Source of the DNA: Erinaceus europaeus
Taxonomy: Eukaryota > Chordata > Mammalia > Eulipotyphla > Erinaceidae
DNA length: 64,000 nt
Direction: 5' to 3'
Assembly: GCF_950295315.1 (NCBI RefSeq)
Contig: NW_026647648.1
Coordinates: 17,437-81,436 of the forward strand
Shown here piece after piece: positions 31,100 through 41,861 of the stretch (positions within the stretch are counted from its first letter, which is position 1; each line of letters opens with the position of its first letter). Under the pieces are notes generated by a model, which saw only the letters and a program-made list of their open reading frames with translations, was not told the DNA's origin and did no database searches. Position numbers and translations under genes: made by a program.

Positions 31100-32367
31100 C
31101 AGCAAGGGCCGTTGGCAGGAGAGGCCACAGGGGCTCAAAGGGGCTGCAGGGAGTGCTCTATGCATTCCGGGTCTCTGCCTTCCCATACTTGCGACTTTGC
31201 AAATCTTAGCGAGACACGGATAGCCTCACAAAGGTGGCCCCAGTTAAGGAGACCGTAAAGGCAGCCGCACCCGTTAAGGCCTCTGCCTCCCAATCCGCGT
31301 CCCGCGAAATCCCACCGTTCTTAGCCACCGTGGGGGGGGGCATCACTCGGGGTGTCCAGCATTCCAGCGCCGCGGGCAGCACAGGAGCAGCTAAAGTTAA
31401 TTTGTTGGGCGTTGATGGTGGTGGCCAGTGGTCAGGAGAGGCGTCCACGGGGAGGGGGGGATCCAGAGGAGATACTTGAAGCCTCAATGGGGGTGGGGGG
31501 GCTGTCAGGTGATGCGGGGACACTTTTCAGGTGGCCTCTGCATCCGCTGCTGCCAACCGGCACGTTTAGCAGAGGCTTATCCTCAGGCGGGGTGAACATG
31601 AGTACTGGTCAGTTTACTCCCCCCACCTTCTGCCTCCAGTGCACAAAACCCCAGGGTCCATTCCCACACGCACTAAAGTCTCAAGAAGTTTTCTGCATTA
31701 ATTCCGTGCCCATGGAGGGATGGGGAAGGCGATCTGCCTGCCCTGAAACCTACGAGGTACAAACCCCCCTCGCGCCCCCAACAAAACGAGCCCCTTCCAC
31801 CCCAGGGGCGACGGCGGCGAGTGGGACTGCGCTCCTCCTCCCTCAGCGAGTTTTGGGGGAGTCCTAGATCGGCGGGGGCTGGCGGAGCCCACTTCGCCAC
31901 TTCCCTAGCCAGCTCAGGAAAGTCCGGACCGGGAAGTATTCTTTGTCTAACTCGAGCCGGGGGGGTGTCGCGCCTCTTTGCCCCCCATTCCCAGCGGGCA
32001 GGCCGAGAGGGGGCGGGGCCCGGATTCTTGGGGAAGGGCGGGCCCCAATAGCCTCTCCAGGCCCCCCCTCCCGCCAACCTCCGGCTGCTCCCCCCAGCGC
32101 CGCGCCGGAGCCCCCACCTGTTCCCCACGCAGCTCCGGGCCGCGCGGCCCGGGCCGGGGGCCGGTGGCGCTGCCGGGTCAGCGCCCCGCAGCCAGTGCAG
32201 GGCTGGAACAAAGTGCGGAGGCCTGGGCTCGGCTCCTCCCGGCACCCGGCGCTTCTCCGGCGGGCAGTTTGCAAACACAAAGTGAGCCAGCGAGCGGGGA
32301 GAGCGAGCGAGGGAGTTGGTCTGGGCGCCGGCCCAGCCCCCACCCGCGTCCCTGGGCTCGGCCCGCC

Positions 32368-32376
32368 ACCTACCTG
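32368..32376 (-). other. Strong splice donor, candidate proximal first exon
   Basis: Minus strand reads CAG|GTAGGT, with the exon ending at 32374. The exon would run upstream through 32.4-33.0 kb, the GC-richest section. Three frames enter it; none resembles a protein I know, so it is probably 5' UTR. Confidence 0.55.
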
Positions 32377-33161
32377 TCCGGCCCGGCAGCTCCGTGCGGG
32401 CTCCGGCCCGTCAGCCCGCGCGGGGCATGGGGCTCCCTCGGGTCGCAGCCCCGGCCCGCCGCCCGCTGGGGCTGCCCCTCCGCGCCGCCGCCGGCGCAGC
32501 GTAGCTCCCGGGCGTCCTCCCTCCGTGCCGCCCGCCCGCCCGCCGTGCGCCCTAGCCCCGCCGGGGCATCGCACTGCACTTCGCGGGGCGCTCGGCTCGT
32601 TCGGGCGGCGCTCCTCCTTCCCGGTCCTCCCGCGACGCGAGTTGGCTGGCTCCGGCTCCCGGGCTCCGGGACCCCGGCGTCCCCGCCCCCGGCCCAGCCC
32701 TGGTTCCGGCCCGGGCTCCTCCCCGCCGCGCCGCCGCCCGCGCCGCGCCCTTCTCGCCGGCCGGGGGCTCGGTCCCTGTCGCCGGCCGCGCCGTCCGGTC
32801 CGCAGGGGCGGCCGGCTCCCGACTCCGAGGGGCTGCGACTGAGACCAGGCTGCTACTGGCTGCGAGCCGCGGCGTGCGGGCGGGGCGGCCGGGGGCGGGG
32901 GGAGGAGGGCGGCGGGGGAAGGAGGGAGCGCGCCGAGAGCCCGGAGGAAGGAGGGAGCGAGCGAGCGAGCGAGCGAGCGCGGAGGGAGGGGAGAGCAACT
33001 TCTAGCGCTACCATAATTCGCCTAAAGCAGGTGCAGCAGCTTCCACCGCGCCAGGCCGCGGGCTGCGAGCGAGACAAGACCACGTGGGCCGAACTTTAGG
33101 AGGAGACAAGTGGAGACCCGGGGCTCCCTCCCTCGAGAAGGAAGGAGGAGAGACCCCAGGG

Positions 33162-33170
33162 ACTCACCTG
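33162..33170 (-). other. Consensus splice donor, candidate distal first exon
   Basis: Minus strand reads CAG|GTGAGT, a perfect donor, with the exon ending at 33168. Its exon would lie in 33169-33.6 kb. A 147-codon frame (33164-33607) runs into it, but has no recognisable domain. Confidence 0.6.
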
Positions 33171-33600
33171 GCCCCGCGAATCCAACGGCGCCCTTTGCAA
33201 GTCCCAGCCTTCCTCTGGAGTCTGGAGGAACCGCCAAGCTCTGCTCCCACACGGTTCATTGGCTCCCGGCGGGCTGCGCTCAGCACGGGGAGTGGCCGGG
33301 GGCCCAGGGCCCGGAGCCGGTGCACAGTCCCCGGCCTGCCTCGCTTCCTCCCTCCTGGTCCCCACTGCGTGGGAGCTGGGGGAAGGCTTTCGGACTGGGG
33401 GTGGGGGGGTGGAGAGGCTCCTCTTGGGCTTTGTGCGAGATCCCTCGGGTGCGCGCTGCCTCCTTCCCGGGTGGGGGAGAGGGGGGAGAATTTCCCTGAA
33501 AGTGCTGCGCCTGCCGCCCGGCGAACTAGGAGTTTAAAGCCGATCCGCACTGGAGACGTGCAGCGCAAAGTCAAGGCAATAATCCGAACAAATTCAGTCG

Positions 33601-34260
33601 TAAACAAAACTCAGTGTCTTCCCCTCTTCCCCCTTCCCCCGCCTCCCTGGGGAGGAGTGGAGGGATTGTGATGGTGACTGTTGTGTGTTTGGGTTGGGAG
33701 GGGAAGTTCCGGAAGAGGAAAGGCCCAGGTTTCTAGAGGGAGGACTCTGTAGTCGTCGCAGAAACCCCAGTCCCAGACCCCTGGGAGTCTAAATATATCC
33801 CACCACTTTCCACCCACTAGACACCTCCAGCCTGTCTCTGTGTCGTGTGTGGGGAGAAGCAAAGGGCTCTTTGGGGACCCTCAAGGGGATGTCCATGACC
33901 ATGGAGGACCCTACTGTGGGGGGAGAGTAGAAAGGTCGTGGTTCTGCTGGTCCAAGTCATGGAGAGGCAGAAGCAAACCAGGTGGGATGTGGAGTGGAGC
34001 TGCTACCTGCTAGGAGTGAGGGATTCTTGACAGCAAGCCCTTAGGAACAGGACTGGGAAGAAAAGGGCTCCTCTTTAGGATTCCCCCTAACATATCCTAA
34101 CCTTCTCTGTGGGTGCAAACAGCCAGAAATCTGTAATGCTAATGACACCTGCCATTGGGTCCACATTCTATATGCTTGCCCTATGTGGGCGGCTTGCTTA
34201 GGTCCTGCTAGGACTTTTCAGATATCTAGATGTGAAATTGTTGGGGGGGGGGTGTTAAGT
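33601..34260. other. unique DNA right of the CpG island
   Basis: Composition returns to normal; no repeat or exon recognised. G-run at 34240-34251. Confidence 0.4.
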
Positions 34261-34264
34261 GCCA

Positions 34265-34735
34265 TTATTATTAGTATTACAGGTTTATTTAGTTATTTGA
34301 AAGAAAGAGAACCAGGGGGCCGGGCGGTAGCACAGCGGGTTAAGCACACATGACGCAAAGCACAAGAACCGACACAAGAATCCAGGTTCAAGCCCCTGCT
34401 CCCCACCTGCAGGGTGGTTGCTTCACAGGCGGAGAAACAGATCTGCATGTGTCTATCTTTCTCTCCCCTCTCTGTCTTTCCCTCCTCTCCATTTCTCTCT
34501 GTCCTATCCAACAACAACAACACCATTAACAACAATGATAATAACAACAAGGATAAACAACAAGGGCAACAAAAGGGAAAAAATAGCCTCCAGGGACAGT
34601 GGATTTGTAGTGATAACACTGGAGGCAAAAAAAAAAAAAAGAGAGAGAGAAAGAACCAGAGCATTACTCTGGCACATTCAATGCCAAGGATTAAACTCAG
34701 TACCTCAAAATTTTGGAAAGGACTCAATTTAAAAA
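34265..34735 (-). mobile_element. SINE-D, antisense, split by SINE-A
   Basis: The D start (tttatttagttatttgaaagaaagagaaccag) stops at 34316 and its continuation 'gagaaagaaccagagcattactctggcaca' resumes at 34641. The repeated 'aaagagaaccag' is the inner SINE's TSD. Confidence 0.75.
34317..34640 (+). mobile_element. SINE-A nested in SINE-D
   Basis: Head 'ggggccgggcggtagcacagcgg', box B 'aggttcaagcccc'; distal module slightly deleted; A-tail then (GA)n. Confidence 0.88.
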
Positions 34736-34741
34736 TAAATT

Positions 34742-34886
34742 AGCAGGGACCTAGCATAGTCATTATGCAAAAAAAAAAAAAAAAGAAAGAAAAACCTCTC
34801 ATGCTTGAGGTTCTGAGGTACCAGGTACAAGTCCCTAGTACCACCATAAACCCAAATTGAGCTAAATGAATAAATAAATAAATAAG
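34742..34886 (+). mobile_element. SINE-C with internal A expansion
   Basis: 'ggacctagcatagtcattatgca' followed by a 16-A run (34769-34784), then 'tgaggttctgaggtaccaggtacaagtccc'. Confidence 0.75.
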
Positions 34887-35330
34887 CAAGGAGATCTCTG
34901 GTGGAGTACAGAGGTTAAAAATCCAGTGCTGGGGGTTGGGCGGTGGCGCAGTGGGTTGAGCGCACAAAGCGCAAGGACCAGCGTGAGGATCCCGGTTTGA
35001 GCCCCCGGCTCCCCACCTGCAGGGGAGTGCTTCACAGGCTGTGAAGCAGGTCTGCAGGTGTCAGTCTTTCTCTCTCCCTCTCTGTCTTCCCCTCCTCTCT
35101 CCATTTCTCTCTGTCCTGTCCAGCAGCAAACAACATCAATAATGGTAATGATGATGACCACAGCAAGGCTGCAACAACAAGGTCAACAAAGGGGGGAAAG
35201 GATGGCCTCCAGGAGCAGTGGATTCATGGTGCAGGCACCGAGCCCAGCAATAACCCTGGAGGAAAAAAAAAAAAGAAAAAGAAAAAAAAAATCCAGTGCT
35301 CTACCCACTAGACTCCCTCTTTGTTGACAT
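34887..35330 (+). mobile_element. SINE-C/D-like fragment split by SINE-A
   Basis: 'gcaaggagatctctggtggagtacagagg' before the inner element and 'ctctacccactagactccc' after it form one diverged unit. Confidence 0.5.
34931..35286 (+). mobile_element. SINE-A with TSD
   Basis: TSD aaaaatccagtgct at 34917-34930 and, sharing A's with the tail, 35287-35300. Complete with distal module. Confidence 0.9.
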
Positions 35331-35334
35331 TTAT

Positions 35335-35480
35335 TATTTTTTTATAATAAAAACATGTTTACTTAAAGGCATGCCAGACCAGAGGGCTCATTATCCCTCT
35401 ATCTGTAGTACTGGACTCTGAACCAAGGGTCTCAAAACATGTAAGGCATGTGGTCTACCACTGAGCTTCCTCTCTAGAAC
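35335..35480 (-). mobile_element. SINE-C variant, antisense
   Basis: 'tagtactggactctgaaccaagggtctcaaaacatgtaaggcatgtggtctaccactgagcttcc' reads as a reversed tRNA-like head. Confidence 0.6.
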
Positions 35481-35519
35481 CCAAATGCAGTTTATTTGAT
35501 TACTACAATGTCTTTCCTT

Positions 35520-35792
35520 TTTTTAATATTTATTTATTTTCCTTTTTGTTGCCCTTGGTTTTTGTTGTTGTTGTTATTGATGTCATCGTTGTTAGATAGG
35601 ACAGAGAGAAATGGAGAGAGGAGGAGAAGACAGAGAGGGGGAGAGAAAGATAGACACCTGCAGACCTGCTTCACCGCCTGTGAAGCGACTCCCCTGCAGG
35701 TGGGGACCTGGGGGCTCCAACCAGGATCCTTAGGCTGGTCCTTGGGCTTCACACCATATGCGCTTAACCTGCTGCGCTACTGCCCAACTCCC
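35520..35792 (-). mobile_element. SINE-A, antisense
   Basis: Flanked by ctacaatgtctttcc (about 35503) and ctacagtgtcttccc (35794), a TSD with two mismatches. Confidence 0.87.
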
Positions 35793-35932
35793 ACTACAGT
35801 GTCTTCCCAGTGTCACAATAGCAGTGGAAATAAGAATATAGCAGCTAACTTCAAATCATACCACATACCAGGCATAGGATTTATTTCATCTGTAAGATAG
35901 ATTAGGCTCTAGTCTCCCTATCACAGAGGCAA

Positions 35933-36040
35933 GAGGCTGGGGAAATAGCATAATGGTTATGTAAAAAGACTCATGCCTGAGGCTCCAAAGTCCTAGGTTG
36001 AATCCACAGCACCACCAAAAATCAGACCTAAGCAGTTCCA
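35933..36040 (+). mobile_element. SINE-C
   Basis: 'gaggctggggaaatagcataatggttatg...ctaggttgaatcc'. Confidence 0.8.
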
Positions 36041-36161
36041 GGATATATATATTCACCCATATCACAGAGAAGGAAATTTAAGTGAGGCACAGAAAGCTTG
36101 AGTCATTTTAGCCACACTTAACCCAATATTATTCCAACCAGAGCCACTTCATTTTAAAAAG

Positions 36162-36370
36162 GGGCCTGGTGGTGGCGCACCTAGTTCAGTACACATTATC
36201 AAGCACAAGGACCCACTTCAAACTCCCAGTCTCCACCTCCAAGTGGAAAAGTCTTATGAGTGGTGAAGCAGTGCTGCAGGTGTCTCTTTCTCTTTTTCCC
36301 TCTTTATCTCTCTCCTACTTCTTGATTTCTCTTACCCTATCCAAAAAAAAATTAAACTTTAAAAAAAGAA
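36162..36370 (+). mobile_element. SINE-B
   Basis: 'ggggcctggtggtggcgcacctagtt'; A-rich tail at 36343-36368. Confidence 0.85.
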
Positions 36371-36650
36371 GAGGGAGTCAGGCTGTAGCACAGCAGGTTA
36401 AGCGCAGGTGGTGCAAAGCGCAAGGACCGGCATAAGGATCCTGGTTGGAGCCCCTGTTCCCCACCTGCATGGGAGTCACTTCACAAGTGGTGAAGCAGGT
36501 CTGCAGGTGTCTCTCTCTCTCCTCCTCTCTGTCTTCCCCTCCTCTCTCCATTTCTCTCTGTCCTATCCAACAACAATGACAACAATAATAACTACAACAA
36601 TAAAACAACAAGGGCAACAAAAGGAAATAAATATTTTTTTTAAAAACTTT
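36371..36650 (+). mobile_element. SINE-A
   Basis: Follows the SINE-B tail directly, 'gagggagtcaggctgtagcacagc'; no distal module. Confidence 0.87.
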
Positions 36651-36684
36651 AAAAAGAAGAAAAAGATCTACGTATTTTTACAAG

Positions 36685-36815
36685 GAAATAGAGAGAGAGA
36701 GAGAGAGAGAGAGAGACACGAGAAAGCTGTTCACCTTTGGCATATGACAACGTGGAAATAGAACCTGGAGTCTCAAGCATGTAATTCCTGTACTGGAACA
36801 GAGATCTCCTTGGCT
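36685..36815 (-). mobile_element. SINE-D/C remnant with (GA)n
   Basis: (GA)n at 36689-36715 and 'cctttggcatatgacaacgtggaaatagaacctggagtctcaagcatg'. Confidence 0.55.
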
Positions 36816-36837
36816 ATTTATTTATATATATATTTAT

Positions 36838-36950
36838 TTAGTAAAGCACTACTCTAGACAGGCTTATGGTGGTACCAGGGATTGAACCTGGGATCTCAGA
36901 GCCTCAGGCATGAGAGGTGTGCATAACTATTATGCTAGCTCTCTCACCTA
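36838..36950 (-). mobile_element. SINE-C, antisense
   Basis: 'aaagcactactctagacaggcttatggtggtaccagggattgaacctggg'. Confidence 0.8.
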
Positions 36951-37727
36951 TTATTATTATTGTTATTATAGACTTATTTATTTGCAGAGCTATTTCAGTA
37001 AAGACAGGAGGAAAGCTCGTGGAGGTCATTCTAGCAGCAACTCCTGTTGTGTGGTCCCTGAAGTGGAGTTCATTTGAGGAGAAGGGAAGAGTTTGGTATG
37101 GCTTCTCTTCTAAGGAGAGCCAGCTCTGGAGGGGATCAGGGTGTGTGGACAGGTCTGGGTCAGGTGTGGCAGTGGCTAGGCCTTGTGTCAATTCTACTGA
37201 CTGTGTTCTTGCCCCAGGGCTCACTTTACTACCGAAAGGGCTCAGGGTGGAGTGAGAGCTAGGGACTTTGCATAAGAAAGGAAGGGTTTCTGCAGTGGAG
37301 GAGATAGGCTATAGACACAGATCTTCACTGGGCTTCAGTGCTCATTTCTAGCTGCCTAGAAACCCCCTGAATCCTTTTCCCATCTCCTTTTTGCAGCTTT
37401 CCAGGCCTCACTTCAGTTTACCCCCATCTCCAGACCAGTTCAGTTCCAGTGTCTGGTAGTGATAATAACTGGGCCCATGGAGGGAAAAGACCTGCCTTGT
37501 CCTCACCCAAAGGGCATTTTAGTGAGCAAAACTGGGCCTCCCCAAAGAAAGGTAAAGAACAAATTGGGGGGTGGGGGGGAGCTGGCGGTAGGAAAAACTC
37601 CACTGATGAATGTGGGGTTTGCTTGCTAGAGGCTCCCAGTGGCCCCTGCTCTGATTTCTCTCTCTCAACTATCCATCTCATATGAAATATGATAAATCTT
37701 AAAAAGAAGAAGAGGAGGAGGAACAAC
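36951..37727. other. unique DNA
   Basis: (TTA)n at 36949-36966 and an AGG/AAG run at 37700-37722. No exon supported; the 112-codon plus frame at 36917-37255 begins inside a repeat. Confidence 0.4.
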
Positions 37728-37840
37728 AAGGTGGGTGTAGATAGCATAATGGTTATGCAAAGAGACTCTCTTGTCTGAGGCTCCAAAGTCCTAGTCCACA
37801 CTACCATAAGCTAGAACTGAGAGGTGCTCTGGTAAAAAAA
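37728..37840 (+). mobile_element. SINE-C
   Basis: 'gtgggtgtagatagcataatggttatgca' and 'ctgagaggtgctctgg'; box B partly lost. Confidence 0.75.
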
Positions 37841-38084
37841 CAAGCATCCTGAAATCAAAGCAGCCTGCCTTAAGCCTTTCCTTTTAGTGCAAGAGTGCCA
37901 CAAGAAGATTCAAAACTGCTGCTTTGTTCTGTTTCTCTCCTCCCTCTCTCTTCCCCTCTCCTCCCCCCCCCATAGAAATAATAAAATTAATCTGGGGAAT
38001 AGGGGGTGGGAATCAAGTAGTAGCTCTTGGTTGGAGTGCCAGAGCACACCTGGGAATAGGAAGGAATTTCTTTTGTGTTATCTA

Positions 38085-38221
38085 TCTGAGTAGTGCTTAG
38101 CTCTGGCCTGTGGTGGTGCTGGGGCTAGAACCTGGAAACTCAGAACCTCAGGTACAACTTCTCCTTCTTCTTTTTTTTTTTTTTTTTTTTTACATAGCCA
38201 TTGTGCTATCTCTCCAGCCCC
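38085..38221 (-). mobile_element. SINE-C, antisense
   Basis: Reversed C signature with a 22-T expansion inside the head (38171-38192). Confidence 0.8.
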
Positions 38222-38344
38222 TGTCTTTGTTTCTTGCCAAACTAGATCTGGGGCTCAGAGAGCACTGGCTCCAGGGCTTATGGGCTGGCCCTGATAGCAA
38301 GGTCATCTTGATTGGGAGCCTCAGGGCTGGAGTAAGGATGCTTT

Positions 38345-38520
38345 GAATTAAATTTAGCCTCTTATCACCTGTTGTAACTAATGTTTGGCCTCAGTTTTCT
38401 CATCTACGCAACTGGCAAAATACATGCTAGGGTTTCTGGAAGGGTAACATGAAGAAGCATCAGCAAAGTATCCAGCTGGGTGACTCATTCATTGAGTGCT
38501 TTCCATTAATTCCCATATAT
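38345..38520 (+). mobile_element. MIR
   Basis: 'ctcagttttctcatctacgcaactggcaaaatacatgctagggtt' is the MIR 3' half. Confidence 0.65.
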
Positions 38521-38550
38521 CCTTCACCTCCTTCTCCTTCTCTTCTTCAT

Positions 38551-38566
38551 TTATTTTATTTTATTT

Positions 38567-38602
<36 letters not shown>

Positions 38603-38718
38603 CAGAGAGACCCTAGCACTGCTTAGCTCTGGTTTATGATGGTGCAGGGGACTGAATTAGGATTTCAGAGCCTCAGGCATGAAAATGTGTTTGAATAACC
38701 ATTATGCTACCTTCCTTG
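38551..38718 (-). mobile_element. SINE-C, antisense, with (GA)n
   Basis: (GA)n 38572-38600, then 'actgcttagctctggtttatgatggtgcaggggactgaatt'. Confidence 0.82.
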
Positions 38719-38734
38719 TACCTTTTGTGAGCTC

Positions 38735-38990
38735 CAGTTTCCTCACCTAACAATGAGGAATGTGGGCCTCCCCAAACTGGAATTCAGGCTGCTGCATGTC
38801 ATACACTTGGCTCCAGTGCCTTTCAGCTTCATCACCTCAAGCTTGGTGACTATTCACATTCCAGGCAGGGAAGTTCAGAGAGGTCAGGAAGTTTGCCCCA
38901 GGTCACACAGCTAGATGGTGGCACAGCAAGGACTTGCTCCCAGGTTGTTCTGTTCTGAAGCAGATGTTCTTTCTCAGAGTGAGCTGTCTC
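38735..38990 (-). mobile_element. MIR, antisense
   Basis: 'ttcagagaggtcaggaagtttgccccaggtcacacagctagatggtggcacagcaaggacttg' is the reversed MIR core. Confidence 0.78.
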
Positions 38991-39240
38991 ATCCTGCTGT
39001 AGGGATGAAGCGGGCTCGTGTGCAAGCTTTTCTGAGAGCCTAGTATCTAGAGCCTGACACTCAGCTTGGGTGGAGACAAGGATGGTGTCATCACTATCCT
39101 TATTCCCCACTCCAACACATTTAGACTCAAGACATTTTATGTTTTCATTCACCTGATTGCTTGAATCCTACCCCCTCCCTTTTTTTTAATGGAATAAAAT
39201 GTTAGCAGCATAACCCAGAAGATCCAATCTTCAATGTCTC
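38991..39240. other. unique DNA
   Basis: No feature recognised. Confidence 0.35.
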
Positions 39241-39242
39241 TC

Positions 39243-39870
39243 TTTTTTTTTTCAATTTTTATTAGCAATTTGACACTGATTTACAAAGTTACATGCCAAC
39301 AGGGGTATAATTCCACACCATTCCTACCACCAGAGTTCTGAATCCCAAGTCCCTCCATTGCAAACCATCATGGTTCTCCCAAGGTTGCAGATATGAGTTA
39401 ATTGTCATCTCTACAACAATCTGCCTACATTTGTAGATAATTGCCCCCTTTTCCTTCCAGGTCCAATTCTCTCTTCCCTTCCAAGCCACACATCACCTTA
39501 TTACTACATCCAAATATTTCTCTCCTTTTTGTCCCCTCTCTCTGGGACCTAAAGGAGCTGGAGTTCAGAGCCCTCTTACCCTCTTCCTACCATCACTTTT
39601 CCCCCACTGGGAGTATGGATCAAAGATGTTTTGGAGTGCAAAAGGTAGGAGTTCTGGCTTCTGTAATTGCTTCTCCACTGGCATTGGGTGTTGGTAGGTC
39701 GATCCACACACACACACACACACCCCCCCAGCCTTTTCTGTCTTTCCCTAATGAGGTAGAGCTCTGGAAAGGTGAGGTTCCAGGACACATTGTTGAGGTC
39801 ATCTGCCCAGAGAAGTCAGGGTGGAATCACGGTCACGTCTGCAACTTGGTATCTGTCTCGGTGCTGGACC
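39243..39870 (-). mobile_element. Family T retroposon, long diverged copy
   Basis: On the minus strand it ends in 'gctaataaaaattgaaaaaaaa'. Its order matches the 41- and 54-kb copies: tcctggaacctcacctttccagag, agaagcaattacagaagccag, tggtaggaatggtgtggaattatacccctg. It is about 190 bp longer in the middle (39350-39530). A (CA)n lies at 39707-39724. Confidence 0.7.
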
Positions 39871-40130
39871 CATGACCGTGTGGTTCTGGGGGGCTGTGGG
39901 TGACTTCTTCCACAAAGGTGCCTGGCTACTCTAACAGAATATACAACCAGTGTGGCAACCAGGCCATCTTCCAAGACATGAAAACCACCCCAAAACTGTT
40001 AACATTAAAGCCTGGGATGTTGTAAAAGCTGCTGTGGCTTGGAAAGTACCTCACCCAGGTGCTGTGGGACCTGTGCCCCACCCCTGGCTCTCAATGAATC
40101 TAACAACAATGAATCTCTTAACAACAGGAA
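39871..40130. other. unclassified, possibly continuation of an old LINE
   Basis: No clear family; sits between family T and an L1 3' relic. Confidence 0.35.
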
Positions 40131-40488
40131 TGCATACATACATGTGCTCACAAGAAGACACACACTAGCAAATTCTTGTAGCACTGATTGCAATAGCCAT
40201 CAATGTAGAAGAGACAAATCGATGACAGTTTTCTCATACAAGGAATGTGCTTAGCAGTGAGGATGAACAAACTGCCATGGCACACAGCAACATGGAGAGA
40301 TCTCATGGATAGTGTTGAACATAAAAGTTGGACACAAGAGAGATGATGGTATGATTCCATTGATCTGAAACTTAAGAATTGGCTCAACCGATTGACAGCA
40401 TTAGAATTCAGGAGAGTGATTACTTTAGGTGGGGAAGTGACTGGGAAGAGGGCAAGGTGGTGGTGTAGGTGGGGCCCCTGAGACTCTG
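40130..40488 (+). mobile_element. Old L1 3'-region relic
   Basis: Order matches the common L1 end: 'gcactgattgcaatagccatcaatgtag', 'acacagcaacatggagagatctcatgg', 'atggtatgattccattgatctgaa' and 'gggaagtgactgggaagagggc'. Heavily decayed. Confidence 0.78.
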
Positions 40489-40501
40489 AGAATGTACTTT
40501 T

Positions 40502-40816
40502 TTTTTTGCCTCCAGGGTTATTGTTGGGGCTCAGTGCCTGTACTATGAATCCACTGCTCCTGGAGGCCATTTTTTCCCTTTTGTTGCCCTTGTTTATCCT
40601 TGTTGTTGTTACTATTATTGTTGCTGTTGTTGGATAGGACAGAGAGAGAAATGGAGAGAGGAGGGGAAGACAGAGAGGGGGAGAGAAAGACAGACACCTG
40701 CAGACCTGCTTCACCACCTGTGAAGTGACTCCCCTGCAGGTGGGGAGCCGGGGGCTCAAACCAGAATCCTTACATCAGTCCTTGCGCTTTGCTCCAAGTG
40801 TTCTACCCGGCCCCCG
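40502..40816 (-). mobile_element. SINE-A, antisense, with TSD
   Basis: gaatgtactttt before and aaatgtactttt after form the TSD. Full distal module (gcctccagggttattgttggggctc). Confidence 0.9.
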
Positions 40817-40879
40817 GAAATGTACTTTTATCTTCTCTTGGTGCTGGGTTTTTTGCTGGGACTTTGTGCCTGTACAAAC

Positions 40880-40946
40880 TTTTTCCTTTCCCTCCCTTTC
40901 TTCCTTTCCTTCATTTCTTCCTTCCTTCCTCCTTTCCTTCCTTCCT
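40880..40946. repeat. (TTCC)n tract
   Basis: Imperfect TTCC/CTTT run. Confidence 0.85.
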
Positions 40947-40978
40947 GACATTAAGAGAGAAATAGAGAGGGAAAGAGG

Positions 40979-41640
40979 GAGGCTGGGCAGTAGCGCACTA
41001 GGTTAAGTGCACATAGGACGAAGCACAAGGACCAGTGCAAGGATCCTGGTTTGAGCCCCCGGAACCCCACTGGCAGGGGTGTTGCTTCACAAGTGGTGAA
41101 GCAGGTCTGCAGGTGTCTATCTTTCTCCCTCTCTATCTTCACCTTCCCTCTCAATTTCTTTTTGTCCTATCCTATAAAAAAAAATTTGAAAAAGTGGACT
41201 CCAGTCACCAGGTTCCAGATGTCATCAGGATGCCGTCCAGGCTTCCCTAGACTGAAGACCCCACCAATATGTCCTGGAGCTCCGCTTCCCCAGAGACCCA
41301 TCCTACTAGGGAAAGAGAGAGGCAGACTGGGAGTATGGACCAACCAGTCAACGCCCATGTTCAGAGGGGAAGCAATTACAGAAGCCAGACCTTCTACCTT
41401 CTGCAACCCACAATGACCCTGGGTCCATGCTCCCAGAGGGATAGAGAATGGGAAAGCTATCAGGGGAGGGGGTGGGATATGGAGATTGGGTGGTGGGAAT
41501 TGTGTGGAGTTGTACCCCTCCTACCCTATGGTTTTGTTAATTAATCCTTTCTTAAATAAAAAAAAAAAGTGAACTCCAGGAGCAGTGGATTTGTAATACC
41601 AGCACCAAGCCCCAGTGATAACCCTGGAGGCAAGAGAGAG
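40979..41640 (+). mobile_element. SINE-A split by family T
   Basis: 5' part 40979-41204, 3' distal module 41580-41640 (aggagcagtggatttgtaat...). The gap is filled by a T element. Confidence 0.88.
41205..41565 (+). mobile_element. Family T retroposon inside SINE-A
   Basis: Ends 'ttaattaatcctttcttaaataaaaa'. TSD aaagtggactccag (41191-41204) versus aaagtgaactccag (41566-41579). A 91-codon plus frame (41269-41544, starting MSWSSASPE) is nearly the same as that of the 54-kb copy. I cannot place the family; it may be a deleted L1-type 3' end. Confidence 0.8.
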
Positions 41641-41855
41641 ACAGAGACAGAGAAAGGAGAGACACCACAGCACTACTACACCACTCATGAAACCTCCCCT
41701 TTGTGTGGTGCTCCGATGTGGTACCAAGGACTTAAACCCAGGTACTCAGGCATGGAAAAGATTATATAGGGAAAAATGGCCCCAGAAGCAGTGGTTTCAT
41801 AGTATAGCCACCAAGCCCTAGTGATAACTCTGGAGGCCAAAAAAAAAAAAAAAGT
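41641..41855. mobile_element. SINE fragments
   Basis: A minus tRNA-like fragment ('caccacagcactactacaccac...tggtaccaaggacttaaacccagg', 41665-41755) followed by a plus SINE-A distal module and A-tail (41765-41855). Confidence 0.6.
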
Positions 41856-41861
41856 CCTTGT

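Larger units (their letters stand above)
31100..33600. promoter_or_regulatory. Large CpG island / promoter
   Basis: GC and CpG density rise steadily from about 31.1 kb, peak at 32.0-33.0 kb with GGGCGG boxes on both strands, (GCGA)n at 32957-32980 and a CACGTG E-box at 33081, and fall off by 33.6 kb. There is no interspersed repeat. This is the signature of an unmethylated promoter, probably of a regulated developmental gene given the enhancer-like blocks around it. Strong splice donors are seen only on the minus strand. Long frames on both strands (up to 373 codons) follow from stop-poor GC-rich DNA. The gene is not identified. Confidence 0.88.

Noticed and set aside
31943..33099. Overlapping open frames of 236-373 codons in the CpG island
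   Set aside because: Present on both strands and in several frames at once, composed of Pro/Ala/Gly/Arg, with no domain; expected in stop-poor GC-rich DNA.
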